A DNA stretch of 64,000 nucleotides, taken from contig JBKBHI010000001.1 of NCBI GenBank assembly GCA_046297835.1, forward strand, positions 372,001 to 436,000, in the 5' to 3' direction. Position numbers and translations under genes: made by a program. The first letter of the stretch is position 1; each line of letters begins with the position of its first letter. Shown here piece by piece: positions 18,344-28,528 of the stretch. The notes beneath the pieces were generated by a model that did not search any database, was not told the origin of the DNA, and worked only from the letters and a program-made list of their open reading frames with translations. This DNA is from CAMAVH01 sp046297835 (GTDB lineage: Bacteria; Pseudomonadota; Alphaproteobacteria; SMXQ01).

Positions 18344-19339
18344 ATGAAGCTGCAGTTGAGTCTGGCCATCGCCGACAATCCGCGCACCCGCGCCATCTTC
18401 GACGGTCGCGTGCAGCCGGACGGCATCGATCTGATCCCGACATCGCTGCATGCATCGGAGCTGTTCTGGCGTCAGCTGAAGTTCGGCGATTTCGACGTGT
18501 CGGAAATGTCGATGTCGTCGCTGATGATGGCGGTGGCCGGCGGCGACGACCGCTGGACGGCGCTGCCGATCTTCACCACCCGGCGCATGTTCCAAGTCGG
18601 CATTCTGGTGCGTAAGGACAGCGGCATCAACGTCCCGGCGGACCTCAAGGGCCGCAAGATGGGCGTGCCGGAATACCAGCAGACGGCCGCGCTGTGGACG
18701 CGCGGCTATCTGCAGCACGAATACGGCATCCATCCGCGCGACATGGAATTCTGGATGGAGCGCAACGACGACACCAGCCAGGGCGCGGTGGTCGGATTCA
18801 AGCCTCCGGCGGACGTGAAGGTCAATTACATTCCCAACGACAGCAGCATGGGGCAAATGCTGCTCGAAGGTAAGCTGGATGGCGCGCTGCGCTACCTTGC
18901 CGGCACGAACAACATGGTCGATCGCTCGTCGGTCGATCTTTACAAGCATCCGGACTTCAAGACGCTCTATCCCGATCCGCACGCCGAAGGCGTGCGCTTC
19001 TATGAGAAGACCGGTATTTATCCGATCAACCATTGCGCCGTGATCAAGCGCGAGATCACCGACCGGCACCCATGGGTCGTGCTGAATATTTACAAAGCCT
19101 TCGTGAAGGCGAACGAGATCGCCGAGAAGGCGCGTATGGAGGCGGTCGCCTTCCATCTCGAGACCGGCCTCTTGCCGCCCGAAGCGAAGAAGGCGCTGTC
19201 GACGCCGCTGATCAAGCACGGCATCGCCGCCAATCGCAAGACGCTGGAGACGACCGCGCAATATTCCTACGAGCAGGGCCTGACGCCGCGCCTGCTCAAG
19301 CTGGACGAGATTTTCGCGCCGGCGACGCTGGAACTGTAA
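18344..19339 (+). CDS. 4,5-dihydroxyphthalate decarboxylase-like protein (NMT1/PBP fold)
   Basis: The 331-residue protein begins MKLQLSLAIADNPRTRAIFDGRVQPDGIDL and has FDVSEMSMSSLMMAVAGGD. Both stretches are characteristic of the 4,5-dihydroxyphthalate decarboxylase family (Pht5), which adopts a periplasmic-binding-protein fold but lacks a signal peptide and works in the cytosol. That enzyme removes one carboxyl group of 4,5-dihydroxyphthalate to give protocatechuate. The neighbouring LigB-type dioxygenase and the Rieske oxygenases fit such a route. Because the fold is shared with NMT1-type binding proteins, a non-enzymatic role cannot be ruled out. Confidence 0.82.
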   Translation: MKLQLSLAIADNPRTRAIFDGRVQPDGIDLIPTSLHASELFWRQLKFGDFDVSEMSMSSLMMAVAGGDDRWTALPIFTTRRMFQVGILVRKDSGINVPADLKGRKMGVPEYQQTAALWTRGYLQHEYGIHPRDMEFWMERNDDTSQGAVVGFKPPADVKVNYIPNDSSMGQMLLEGKLDGALRYLAGTNNMVDRSSVDLYKHPDFKTLYPDPHAEGVRFYEKTGIYPINHCAVIKREITDRHPWVVLNIYKAFVKANEIAEKARMEAVAFHLETGLLPPEAKKALSTPLIKHGIAANRKTLETTAQYSYEQGLTPRLLKLDEIFAPATLEL

Positions 19340-19377
19340 CCGGCGCGCCAGGACAGACCTGAGGGAGAGACCACGCC

Positions 19378-19842
19378 ATGACGCAATCGCCGGAAGAACT
19401 GATGCAGTTGCATCTCGCGGCCGAAGAGCCCGATCACGCCTTCAGCTACGCCAAGCCGGACAGCAACGGCGGCAAGGCGATGGTCCGCCTCGCGCGCAGC
19501 GAAGTCATCAAGAGCTGGGTCCAGGTCGTCAAAAAGAACGGCGGCGAGAACAACCTGCACTACCACCGCAATACCGATACGTTCTGGATGGTGCTGAAGG
19601 GGCGGGTGCGCTTTTACGGGCCGGACGACGTCGTGATCGGCGAATTCGGCCCCTATGAAGGCACCATCACGCCGCAATACAGCCGCTACTGGTTCGAGAA
19701 CGTCGGCGAGGACGATCTGGAATTGCTCCAGGTTGCGGCCTATCGCGACGGCACCCAAGGCGCTCGCATCGACGTCAGTGCCCAAAAACTCGATATTTCG
19801 AGCGTGCAGCGGTTCGACGCGGGCCGCGCCGCTCGTTCATAG
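19378..19842 (+). CDS. Cupin-domain protein
   Basis: A 154-residue single cupin. The first motif reads NNLHYHRNTDTFWMVLKGRVRFYG (G-x5-H-x-H-x3-4-E-x6-G pattern, with Asp/Thr where Glu usually is) and the second ITPQYSRYWFENVGEDDLELLQV. Cupins in aromatic clusters may be dioxygenases, decarboxylases or isomerases. The second motif lacks an obvious His ligand, so a metal-independent or altered role is possible. Its stop codon overlaps the tail of the convergent DUF72 gene by six bases. Confidence 0.8.
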   Translation: MTQSPEELMQLHLAAEEPDHAFSYAKPDSNGGKAMVRLARSEVIKSWVQVVKKNGGENNLHYHRNTDTFWMVLKGRVRFYGPDDVVIGEFGPYEGTITPQYSRYWFENVGEDDLELLQVAAYRDGTQGARIDVSAQKLDISSVQRFDAGRAARS

Positions 19843-20580
19843 CCGCTCGATCAGGGCGCGCGCCGCGGCCGGCGCGCGCTCCTTGGCGCCGGCGATGAAA
19901 TAGACGAAAACGTCGCCGCGCTTGGCCCAGCCTTTGGCCTGTTTCGCCCAACCATCGAGCGCCGCCGGCTTATAGCCGGTCTTCGCCTTCGCTTCGCAGC
20001 GCATCAGGCGCGCATAGGCGAAATCGGCGGTCGGCTCGTCGATGGCCGGAAACGTCTCGTGATTGGCGAAAACGACGGCGGCCTTGTGTCGGCGCGCCAG
20101 ATCGTAGAACGCCTCGCATTTGAATGAGGGATGCCGCACCTCTAGGGCGTGGCGCAGCGGGCGTTTCTTGATCTCCCGCGGCAACAGCTTCAGGAAGCCG
20201 GCTAGGTCCTCGAGGTCGAACGCCTTGGTCGCCATGAATTGCCAGTTGATCGGCCCGAGCTTGTCGCCTAGCTCGTGCAGCCCTTGCCCCACGAATCGCT
20301 CGATGGACTCGCCGGCCTCCGCCAGCTTGCGCCGGTTGGTGCAGAAGCGCGACGCTTTGACGGAGAAGACGAAATCGTCCGGCGTCTCGTCGCTCCATTT
20401 GGCCCAGCTCGCCGGCTTGAACGTCGAATAATAGGTGCCGTTGATCTCGATGGAGGTGACGGCGCGGCTGGCATATTCCAACTCGCGCTTCTGCGATAAC
20501 CCTTCGGGATAAAAGACGCCGCCGCGCCAAGGCGCGTAAGTCCAGCCCCCGATGCCGACGCGGATTGGCGCTGTTGTCAT
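19837..20580 (-). CDS. DUF72 (YecE-like) family protein
   Basis: I choose ATG 20580 (MTTAPIRVGIGGWTYAPW) with AAGGAAC upstream; an in-frame start further upstream lacks support. The 247-residue protein has the DUF72 TIM-barrel hallmarks: GGWTYAPWRGGVFYP near the N-terminus, EINGTYYSTF, and the HPSF and YARLM segments. The biochemical role of the family is not established. It follows recQ on the same strand with a short gap and may be cotranscribed. Confidence 0.88.
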   Translation of the reverse strand: MTTAPIRVGIGGWTYAPWRGGVFYPEGLSQKRELEYASRAVTSIEINGTYYSTFKPASWAKWSDETPDDFVFSVKASRFCTNRRKLAEAGESIERFVGQGLHELGDKLGPINWQFMATKAFDLEDLAGFLKLLPREIKKRPLRHALEVRHPSFKCEAFYDLARRHKAAVVFANHETFPAIDEPTADFAYARLMRCEAKAKTGYKPAALDGWAKQAKGWAKRGDVFVYFIAGAKERAPAAARALIERL

Positions 20581-20615
20581 AGCTTCGGTTCCTTGTCTCA
20601 CTGGTTGGCGGCACG

Positions 20616-22433
<1,818 letters not shown>

Positions 22434-22440
22434 CGTCAGC

Positions 22441-22950
22441 TTATGCGCCGCAGCACTTTTTGTATTTCCTGCCCGAGCCGCACAGGCACGGATCGTTGCG
22501 GCCGACTTTCGTCACCTGGACCGGCTTGCCCTTGGGGTTCATCACGCCGTCGACATAGAGCCATTTGCCGCCTTCTTTGCGGAAGATGCCGCGTTCATGG
22601 TGCAGGCCGGCCTGGCCATCCTTCTGCTTGAAGCGGGCGGTGAATTCGACCGTCCCTTCGCTGTCGTCCGGGCCGCCCTTTTCCGTCTGGCGGATATCGA
22701 GGCCGAGCCAGTCCATGCCGGCGGCGGTCTCCTCAAGGTCCTTGCGGCTGAAGTCGGTCAAGGCTTCGGCGGCCAGCGTGCGCTCGACATGGTCGTACGC
22801 GCCGACGACGAAGGCGCTGTAGCGCGAGCGCATCAGCGCTTCGGCGGTGGGGGCCGGCGCGCCGGACAAGAAAGGTCGGCAGCAGGCGGCGAAAGCCTGG
22901 GCCGAGCCGCAGGGGCACGGCTGATCGGCGGCGACGGTCTGGATGGCCAT
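22441..22950 (-). CDS. YchJ family protein with SEC-C zinc motifs
   Basis: A 169-residue protein with a SEC-C motif at the N-terminus (CPCGSAQAFAACC, about residue 13) and another at the C-terminus (PCLCGSGRKYKKCC). The central NTF2-like YchJ domain begins ALMRSRYSAFVVGAYDH. SEC-C motifs bind zinc and are found in SecA and many accessory proteins. No precise function is known. It heads the three-gene group with recQ and the DUF72 gene. Confidence 0.9.
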   Translation of the reverse strand: MAIQTVAADQPCPCGSAQAFAACCRPFLSGAPAPTAEALMRSRYSAFVVGAYDHVERTLAAEALTDFSRKDLEETAAGMDWLGLDIRQTEKGGPDDSEGTVEFTARFKQKDGQAGLHHERGIFRKEGGKWLYVDGVMNPKGKPVQVTKVGRNDPCLCGSGRKYKKCCGA

Positions 22951-23079
22951 GAGGACTCCGGTGGGGCGGCGCTGCGCGGGGCGCGCGGTGAGGATGGCTA
23001 TAGGTGCCGCGACCGGCGCGAAAAGTCCAAGCCAAAATCGCGTTTTTTAGCCGCGCGATTCTGGCGGTTTCGCCGCAGA

Positions 23080-23421
23080 TCAGCAGGGCGAAAGAACGAG
23101 CGCGGGCGCGAGGGTGACGGCGGCGGCGGCGAAGGCCGCCACGTCGCCCCATAAGGCGAGCCAGCCGAGAAAGCGGATACTCGTTCCGCGCGGGCGCGCT
23201 GTGGCGGCGCGCTTCGAAACCAGGATCAATCCGCCGATCAGGACGAGCGCGGCGGCATAGATTGCCGCGAGGACGAGCCGATGCGCGGACAGCCCCCATG
23301 CCGCCGCTTCGCCCCAGCCGAAACGGCAGCCGAGATTTTGCGCGGCATAGATCGCGAGAAACGCGCCGGCCCAAACGATGAAGCCGATAAAGGGGATGAG
23401 GGCGCGAGGCTGGCGGCGCAT
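23080..23421 (-). CDS. Small membrane protein downstream of oxidase genes
   Basis: A 113-residue protein with three hydrophobic segments (about residues 8-28, 45-68 and 84-108). I do not recognise a family. It follows the fused CoxA-CoxC gene by 12 bases on the same strand, so it may be an accessory subunit of that oxidase, in the place where subunit IV or a second subunit III is found in other loci. Confidence 0.65.
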   Translation of the reverse strand: MRRQPRALIPFIGFIVWAGAFLAIYAAQNLGCRFGWGEAAAWGLSAHRLVLAAIYAAALVLIGGLILVSKRAATARPRGTSIRFLGWLALWGDVAAFAAAAVTLAPALVLSPC

Positions 23422-23433
23422 GGTTCGCGCTCC

Positions 23434-25950
23434 CTATAGAAGCCGGGGAAACGCGGCCAATGCCGCGAGAATCGCGAGCCCCGAAAACGCCGCGTAATCG
23501 CTCCAGGCGCGCGCTTGGCGCAGATCGAGCGACCGGACGGCGGAAACGTATCCGGCGCGTTCGCGGCCGAGGGCGAATAGCGCGAGCATGGCCGCCGCGA
23601 CGGCATGAAACGCCAGATAGATTAGCAGCGCGTAGGCGGTCGCCGCTTGCGCGTGCGCCGTCGGATCGGGAAAAGCGCTCGAAGAGGCTTGAAAGAGGGC
23701 CAGGACCGCCGCCGCGCCATATCCTGCCGCACCGGGGGCGAGCCATGGCAGGCCGCGCTCCGCCGACAGGCAGCGGCGCACCGCGAGCCGGCAGCAGACG
23801 GCCGAGGCGATCAGCATCGCGGCCGTCGCCCAGGCCGATAGCGGATCGAGCGTCGCGATTCGCGGCGGCGGCCATCCCGACGCGGCGACATGGAGGAACA
23901 GCGCGCCGAAGACGAGCGATGCGAGCAGCACGCCGTCGGCGGCCAGAACGAAGCGCATCGCCCAGCGTGACGGCGGATCTTCGGTCTCGATGTGGGGTGG
24001 CGCGTGTTCGCCGCGCCCGATCGGCAGCGCTCCGACCTCGCGGGTCTCGCCGCTGCGCCACGCCCAGAGCAGGAACAGCCCGAGATTCGCCGCCGCGATC
24101 GGCGCCAGCAGCCAATATTGCCGGAACAGCAGCGCGAGCACGAACAAACCAGTCGTCGCCGCGGCCCACAAGGGCAGATAGGTCGGGCCGGGCAGAAAGA
24201 TGAGCTGTTCGGCGCGGCCGTTGACGATGCCGACGCCGAGCGTTTCAAGGCGGCGTTCGCGCGCGAAGCCGAGGTAGCCCTCGCCAGCGGCCAGGCGCGG
24301 AGCGAGGCGTTCGGCGCGAATGCGGTCGGCGCGCGCGTTCACGGCCGGGATCGAGGCGAAATTGTAGGGCGGCACCGGCGTCGCCATCGCCCAATCGAGC
24401 GTCCGCGCGCGCCAGAGATTGCGCGGCACGCGCCGTCCGTAACGCAGATGCAGCAGCATGTCGGCGAGAAACAGCGCGAAGCCGATGGCCATGGCGAACG
24501 AGCCGACGGAGGACAGCAGGTTCAGCCAATCCCAACCGATGTCCGCCGGATAGGTCGAAACGCGGCGCGGCATGCCGCGCAGGCCCGTCAAATGCATAAG
24601 GAAGAATGTCGCGTTGAAGCCGATGAAGATCAGCCAGAACGCCGGAACGGACAGCGCATGCAGGGCCTCGCGCCCGGTGAAATGCGGCAGCCAGAAATAG
24701 GCGGCCGCCAGCATCGGGAAGACGAAGCCGCCGATCAGCACGTAATGCAGGTGGGCGACGACGAAATGCGTATCGTGGGCCTGCAGGTCGAAAGGCACCA
24801 TCGCCAGCATCACCCCGGTCAGCCCGCCGGCGACGAAGATGAAGAAAAACCCCATCAGATAAAGCATGGGGATGTCGAAGCGCAGGCGTCCGCGCGCGAG
24901 CGTGGCGATCCAGGCGAAAATCTGCACGCCTGTCGGGATGGCCACGAGGGCGCTCGCGGCGGAGAAGAAGGCGAGCGCGAGATGCGGAATGCCCACGGTG
25001 AACATGTGGTGCACCCACAGGCCGAAGGAGAGGAACGCCAGCGCGACGATGGCGAGGATCACCGCGCGGTAGCCGACCAGCGGCCGCCCGGCGAAGACCG
25101 GCAGGATGGTCGCGATCGCGCCGGCGGCCGGCAGGAAGATGATGTAGACCTCGGGGTGGCCGAACAGCCAGAACAGATGCTGCCATAGCAGGGGATCGCC
25201 GCCGCGCTGCGGATCGAAGAACGGCAGGTCGAAGGCGCGCTCGAGCTCCAGCAGGATCGAACCTAGGATCAGCGGCGGGAAGCCGAACAGCATCATGAAG
25301 GCCGTCACCAGCATGTACCAGGCGAAGATCGGCATGCGGTCGAGCGACATGCCCGGCGCGCGCATCTTGAGCACGGTGACGATGATCTCGACCGCGACGG
25401 CGATGGCGGATATCTCGACGAACGTGACGCCGAGCAGCCAGACGTCCGGATTGATGCCCGGCGTATAGGCTTTGGACGACAGGGGCGTGTACATGAACCA
25501 GCCGCCGTCGGGCGCCGCGCCGGCGATCATGGCGAGAATCAGGATCGAGCCGCCGAACAGATAGCACCAATAGCCGTAAGCCCCCATGCGCGGGAATGCC
25601 ATGTCGCGCGCGCCCAGCATCTTCGGCAGCAGATAGATGGCCAGCCCCTCGATCAGCGGAATGGCGAAAAGGAACATCATCACCGTGCCGTGCATGGTGA
25701 AGACCTGGTTATAGAGTTCCGGCGGCATGAACGCGGCCTGCGGGCTGGCTAGTTGCGCGCGCAACAGCATGGCGAGCAGCCCGCCGATGCAGAAAAACGC
25801 CAAAGCGGTGACGATGAAGCGTTTGCCGATGACGTTGTGGTTGACGGCGGCGAGCCGTTGCAGCCCGGGGCCGGTGACCCAGATGGCCGATAGCTGCTTG
25901 TGCAGGCGCACCGGCGAGCTTGGCGGCGGGACGTCGCGCGGCCTGGTCAT
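23434..25950 (-). CDS. Fused cytochrome c oxidase subunits I and III (alternative A-type)
   Basis: The start is ATG 25950, overlapping the CoxB stop; longer in-frame readings are shadows. The 838-residue protein has subunit I in residues about 1-545. Heme and CuB ligands are present: MHGTVMMF, GHPEVYI (with the cross-linked Tyr and the gating Glu), HHMFTVG and HDTHFVVAHLHYV. After a linker with extra helices, a subunit III-like domain occupies about 650-838. Three proton-channel residues differ from the standard aa3 type: PTGIK is PTGVQ (K-channel Lys lost), GNY is AIY and PRMNN is PRMGA. Fused I-III proteins occur in alternative oxidases. Confidence 0.9.
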   Translation of the reverse strand: MTRPRDVPPPSSPVRLHKQLSAIWVTGPGLQRLAAVNHNVIGKRFIVTALAFFCIGGLLAMLLRAQLASPQAAFMPPELYNQVFTMHGTVMMFLFAIPLIEGLAIYLLPKMLGARDMAFPRMGAYGYWCYLFGGSILILAMIAGAAPDGGWFMYTPLSSKAYTPGINPDVWLLGVTFVEISAIAVAVEIIVTVLKMRAPGMSLDRMPIFAWYMLVTAFMMLFGFPPLILGSILLELERAFDLPFFDPQRGGDPLLWQHLFWLFGHPEVYIIFLPAAGAIATILPVFAGRPLVGYRAVILAIVALAFLSFGLWVHHMFTVGIPHLALAFFSAASALVAIPTGVQIFAWIATLARGRLRFDIPMLYLMGFFFIFVAGGLTGVMLAMVPFDLQAHDTHFVVAHLHYVLIGGFVFPMLAAAYFWLPHFTGREALHALSVPAFWLIFIGFNATFFLMHLTGLRGMPRRVSTYPADIGWDWLNLLSSVGSFAMAIGFALFLADMLLHLRYGRRVPRNLWRARTLDWAMATPVPPYNFASIPAVNARADRIRAERLAPRLAAGEGYLGFARERRLETLGVGIVNGRAEQLIFLPGPTYLPLWAAATTGLFVLALLFRQYWLLAPIAAANLGLFLLWAWRSGETREVGALPIGRGEHAPPHIETEDPPSRWAMRFVLAADGVLLASLVFGALFLHVAASGWPPPRIATLDPLSAWATAAMLIASAVCCRLAVRRCLSAERGLPWLAPGAAGYGAAAVLALFQASSSAFPDPTAHAQAATAYALLIYLAFHAVAAAMLALFALGRERAGYVSAVRSLDLRQARAWSDYAAFSGLAILAALAAFPRLL

Positions 25951-26624
25951 CGCGCGTCTCCCGTCGCCGTGTCGCGGGCTTCGACGGCAAACAGCATGCG
26001 CGTGTGTCCCGCGCCGCAAAATTCCGCGCAGATGCCGTGATATGTGCCGGGATGGTCCGCTTGGAGGCGAATGATGTTCGTATGCCCGGGGATGGCGTCG
26101 ATTTTGCCGCCCAATCGCGGAATCCAGAAGGAGTGGATGACATCGGCGCTGGTGACGACGAGATCGACGGGACGCCCGGCCGGCATATGCAGCACGTCGA
26201 TGGTGGGCGCTTTGCCTGGGCTGTCGGGATAGCTGAATTCCCAGGACCACATGCGGGCCTGCACATGGATGCGAGACGCCGCGGCGTCGGCGCGATGTAA
26301 CAGCGCCTCGCCCTTCGCCAGCGCGACGATCAGCAATAGGCTGAGAAAAATTCCGGGAATGACGACGCCGCCATAGAGCATCCACGCGCGCGCCGGGACG
26401 CGTTTGATCGCGCGCGCGCGCGTGGCCGCGAGCGTCAGGCAGGCGGTCAGCGCGCAGAAGATCGCGATCGCGCCCCACAGCATGACCGTCCAGAGCGACG
26501 CGATGGAAGCGGCGGCCGGTCCTGCCGGATCGAGGGCAGAATAGGGCCCGGAGCAGGCGGCGAGAGTTCCCGCCGTTAACGCCATGAGCAGGGGCCGCTG
26601 GACGGCCTGGAGCCCATGCGCCAC
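25947..26624 (-). CDS. Cytochrome c oxidase subunit II (lipoprotein type, CuA intact)
   Basis: The product has a lipoprotein-type signal with lipobox LAAC, two transmembrane helices and a CuA domain (HSFWIPRLGGK, then CAEFCGAGHTRM supplying Cys, Cys, His and Met). The intact CuA centre shows that it takes electrons from cytochrome c rather than quinol. The start is uncertain: GTG 26624 gives a signal peptide with a basic residue, and ATG 26585 gives a shorter one; neither has a good ribosome site. It is divergent from the DUF2231 gene and couples to the CoxA-CoxC gene through ATGA. Confidence 0.85.
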   Translation of the reverse strand: MAHGLQAVQRPLLMALTAGTLAACSGPYSALDPAGPAAASIASLWTVMLWGAIAIFCALTACLTLAATRARAIKRVPARAWMLYGGVVIPGIFLSLLLIVALAKGEALLHRADAAASRIHVQARMWSWEFSYPDSPGKAPTIDVLHMPAGRPVDLVVTSADVIHSFWIPRLGGKIDAIPGHTNIIRLQADHPGTYHGICAEFCGAGHTRMLFAVEARDTATGDAR

Positions 26625-26675
26625 TATTGGCGGCGCAGGAAGGCAATGTTCGCGGCGGCCGAGGAGACCAGCGCC

Positions 26676-27176
26676 ATGAGCGAAATTCGCGATCACGACA
26701 ATCCGATCATCGCCGAAGTGGCGCGCAAGGACACGGAGTCCGCGGTCGCCGTCGCCGGCCATCCGATTCACGCCATGAGCGTGCATTTCCCCATCGCGCT
26801 GGTCGCCGGAGCCTTGGGGTGCGATCTGCTTTATTGGTGGACGGCCGACCCGTTCTGGCTGCGCGCCGGATTGTGGGCGGCGGGAGTGGCGTTCTTCACC
26901 GGCATCGCGGCGAGCCTCGTCGGCACCGCGGAGCTGCTGCTGGTTCCCGGTATCCGCGTGCGCGTCGCGAGCTGGACGCACGCGATCGCCGCCATGACCC
27001 TGCTGTCCGTCGTCGGCATGAACTGGGGATTGCGCCTGCACGATTCCGCAGCCGTCTTGCCTTACGGTCTGGCGCTGTCCGCGCTGGCGGTGCTGTTCGC
27101 CGGCCTGGCCGGATGGCACGGCGGCAAGCTGGTCTTCGATCATGGCGTCGGCCTCATGGTCGAATCCAAGCGATGA
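26676..27176 (+). CDS. DUF2231 membrane protein
   Basis: ATG 26676 has GAGGAG nine bases upstream and gives 166 residues; earlier in-frame ATGs at 26616 and 26646 are less likely. Four hydrophobic helices follow the motif GHPIHAMSVHFPIALVAGAL, which carries the conserved His residues of DUF2231. Members are often near cytochromes and may bind heme or quinone, but function is unproven. It is divergent from CoxB and its last 23 bases overlap the end of the convergent CopD-like gene. Confidence 0.85.
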   Translation: MSEIRDHDNPIIAEVARKDTESAVAVAGHPIHAMSVHFPIALVAGALGCDLLYWWTADPFWLRAGLWAAGVAFFTGIAASLVGTAELLLVPGIRVRVASWTHAIAAMTLLSVVGMNWGLRLHDSAAVLPYGLALSALAVLFAGLAGWHGGKLVFDHGVGLMVESKR

Positions 27177-27663
27177 AGGTTTCGGCGATGCGGCGGAGCC
27201 CGCCGGGTTCGGCCATCACCGCGGGAAAAATCTCCTCGCCGATGTGAGGTTTGAGCAGGACGACGCCGAGGATCGCGCCGACCAGGGGCAGCGTGAGCCC
27301 GGTCATGCCGAGGAAGCGCCAAACCGGATAGACCTGATCGTCGTCGAACAGGCGGATCACCACGAGCCCGAGCAGGATGTGGACGATCACCAGGCCGCCG
27401 ACGAGGAACAGCTTGGCCGCGAACCAGGACGTGAAGACGCCGGCCGCGAAGATCAGGCCGATCCCGCTGGCGATGGCGACAAACGCGGCGGGAGAGATCA
27501 GCGACACGTAAAAGAAGCGCACGAGCTGCTGTAGTCGATATAGCGCGTCGCGATCGGACACATGCGTGCGTTGCAGATAGAGGACGGGCAATCCGATCAA
27601 TCCGGCGCACCAGAGCGAAATCGCCCCGACATGCAGGATTTTAAGCCAGAGGACGAGGCTCAT
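27154..27663 (-). CDS. CopD-like membrane protein
   Basis: The start ATG 27663 overlaps the CtaG stop (ATGA). The 169-residue protein has four predicted helices, begins MSLVLWLKILHVGAISLWCAGLIGLPVLY and keeps the conserved HV and H residues typical of CopD/HemJ-like small heme or copper membrane proteins. It is cotranscribed with ctaG in an oxidase neighbourhood, so a role in copper or heme supply to the oxidase is likely. CopD and related DUF families are hard to tell apart by eye. Confidence 0.7.
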   Translation of the reverse strand: MSLVLWLKILHVGAISLWCAGLIGLPVLYLQRTHVSDRDALYRLQQLVRFFYVSLISPAAFVAIASGIGLIFAAGVFTSWFAAKLFLVGGLVIVHILLGLVVIRLFDDDQVYPVWRFLGMTGLTLPLVGAILGVVLLKPHIGEEIFPAVMAEPGGLRRIAETFIAWIRP

Positions 27664-28448
27664 GCCTTGCCGTCCATGACGCGCCCGCTCGGCCCAAGCA
27701 AGCGATGAAGCCGATGAAGCGCGACGCCGAGATAAGGCAAGTTCGCGGGAACCCACATGATCAAGCCGGCCAATTGTTGATCTTCGAGGGGCGTCAGGCC
27801 GAAGGGCAAGGTCGTCAGCGCGTGCGGCGCTTGTAAAGGCGTCGCGGCGAAAACGAACAGCGCGCCGAGCATGCCCATCTGCAGGATGCTGCCGAAGCCG
27901 CCGGCCAGCGCCGAAGCCGGCGGCGTGTCCGGATCGAGCGCGGCCGTCCAGAAGGCGGCTGCGGACAGGAACAGCGTGACCTGCATGAGCCAATAGACGC
28001 CGTCGCTGGCGAGGGCGAGGGCGTAAGGCGCCGGCGCATGCCAGATCCAGAACAGGGCGGCGTGAACGATAAAGGCCGCCGACAAAGGCACGCGGGGCCA
28101 GGCGCGGAGAGCCGGCTGCGCCCCATAGACCAGCAGCGGCGCGACGACCGCGACGAGCATGGCGTGGTGGGCGACCCGCGCGGAGAACAAGGCGACGCTG
28201 AGCGCGCAGAGCGGCGAAACGAAAAGCGCCACGAGCAGGGCCATCGCGGTCCAGAAGGCGGCGTCGCGGCTCGGCGCGAACCCGGCAGGCCTGGCGCGCA
28301 GATAGACGGCGGCGAGCGCGATCAGGCCGGCGATCAGCCAGGGATCGAGATTCCAGGCGGCCGCTAGGATTTCGGGCGTTGGCGGCGGTCCGCAGTAAGC
28401 GAGGCTAGCCCCCGCCAACTCATCTCCGGACGTGAAGAGAAAATCCAC
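27660..28448 (-). CDS. ctaG: caa3-type oxidase assembly protein CtaG
   Basis: A 262-residue polytopic membrane protein with about seven helices. Segments FSARVAHHAMLVAVVAPLLV and HAALFWIWHAPAPYALAL carry the His residues conserved in the caa3_CtaG family, which is distinct from the Cox11 family also called CtaG. It is required for formation of the copper centres of caa3-type oxidases in Bacillus. Together with the adjacent coxB and coxAC genes it makes a complete small oxidase locus. Confidence 0.88.
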   Translation of the reverse strand: MDFLFTSGDELAGASLAYCGPPPTPEILAAAWNLDPWLIAGLIALAAVYLRARPAGFAPSRDAAFWTAMALLVALFVSPLCALSVALFSARVAHHAMLVAVVAPLLVYGAQPALRAWPRVPLSAAFIVHAALFWIWHAPAPYALALASDGVYWLMQVTLFLSAAAFWTAALDPDTPPASALAGGFGSILQMGMLGALFVFAATPLQAPHALTTLPFGLTPLEDQQLAGLIMWVPANLPYLGVALHRLHRLLGPSGRVMDGKA

Positions 28449-28528
28449 GAATCCTCGTCCCCTTGCGATTGATGCGGGAACCCCATCTTTCCTACCGCGT
28501 TTCTACCCTGCATAGAGAGGGAGCCCGA

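Noticed and set aside
18344..19339. Reading this gene as a periplasmic ABC binding protein
   Set aside because: There is no signal peptide, and the N-terminal motifs match the 4,5-dihydroxyphthalate decarboxylase branch of that fold.
23992..25188. A plus-strand ORF across the oxidase gene
   Set aside because: Antisense to the CoxA-CoxC fusion, whose ligand motifs are unambiguous.
26625..27143. An N-terminal extension of the CoxB reading frame
   Set aside because: It is antisense to the DUF2231 gene and would bury the lipoprotein signal.
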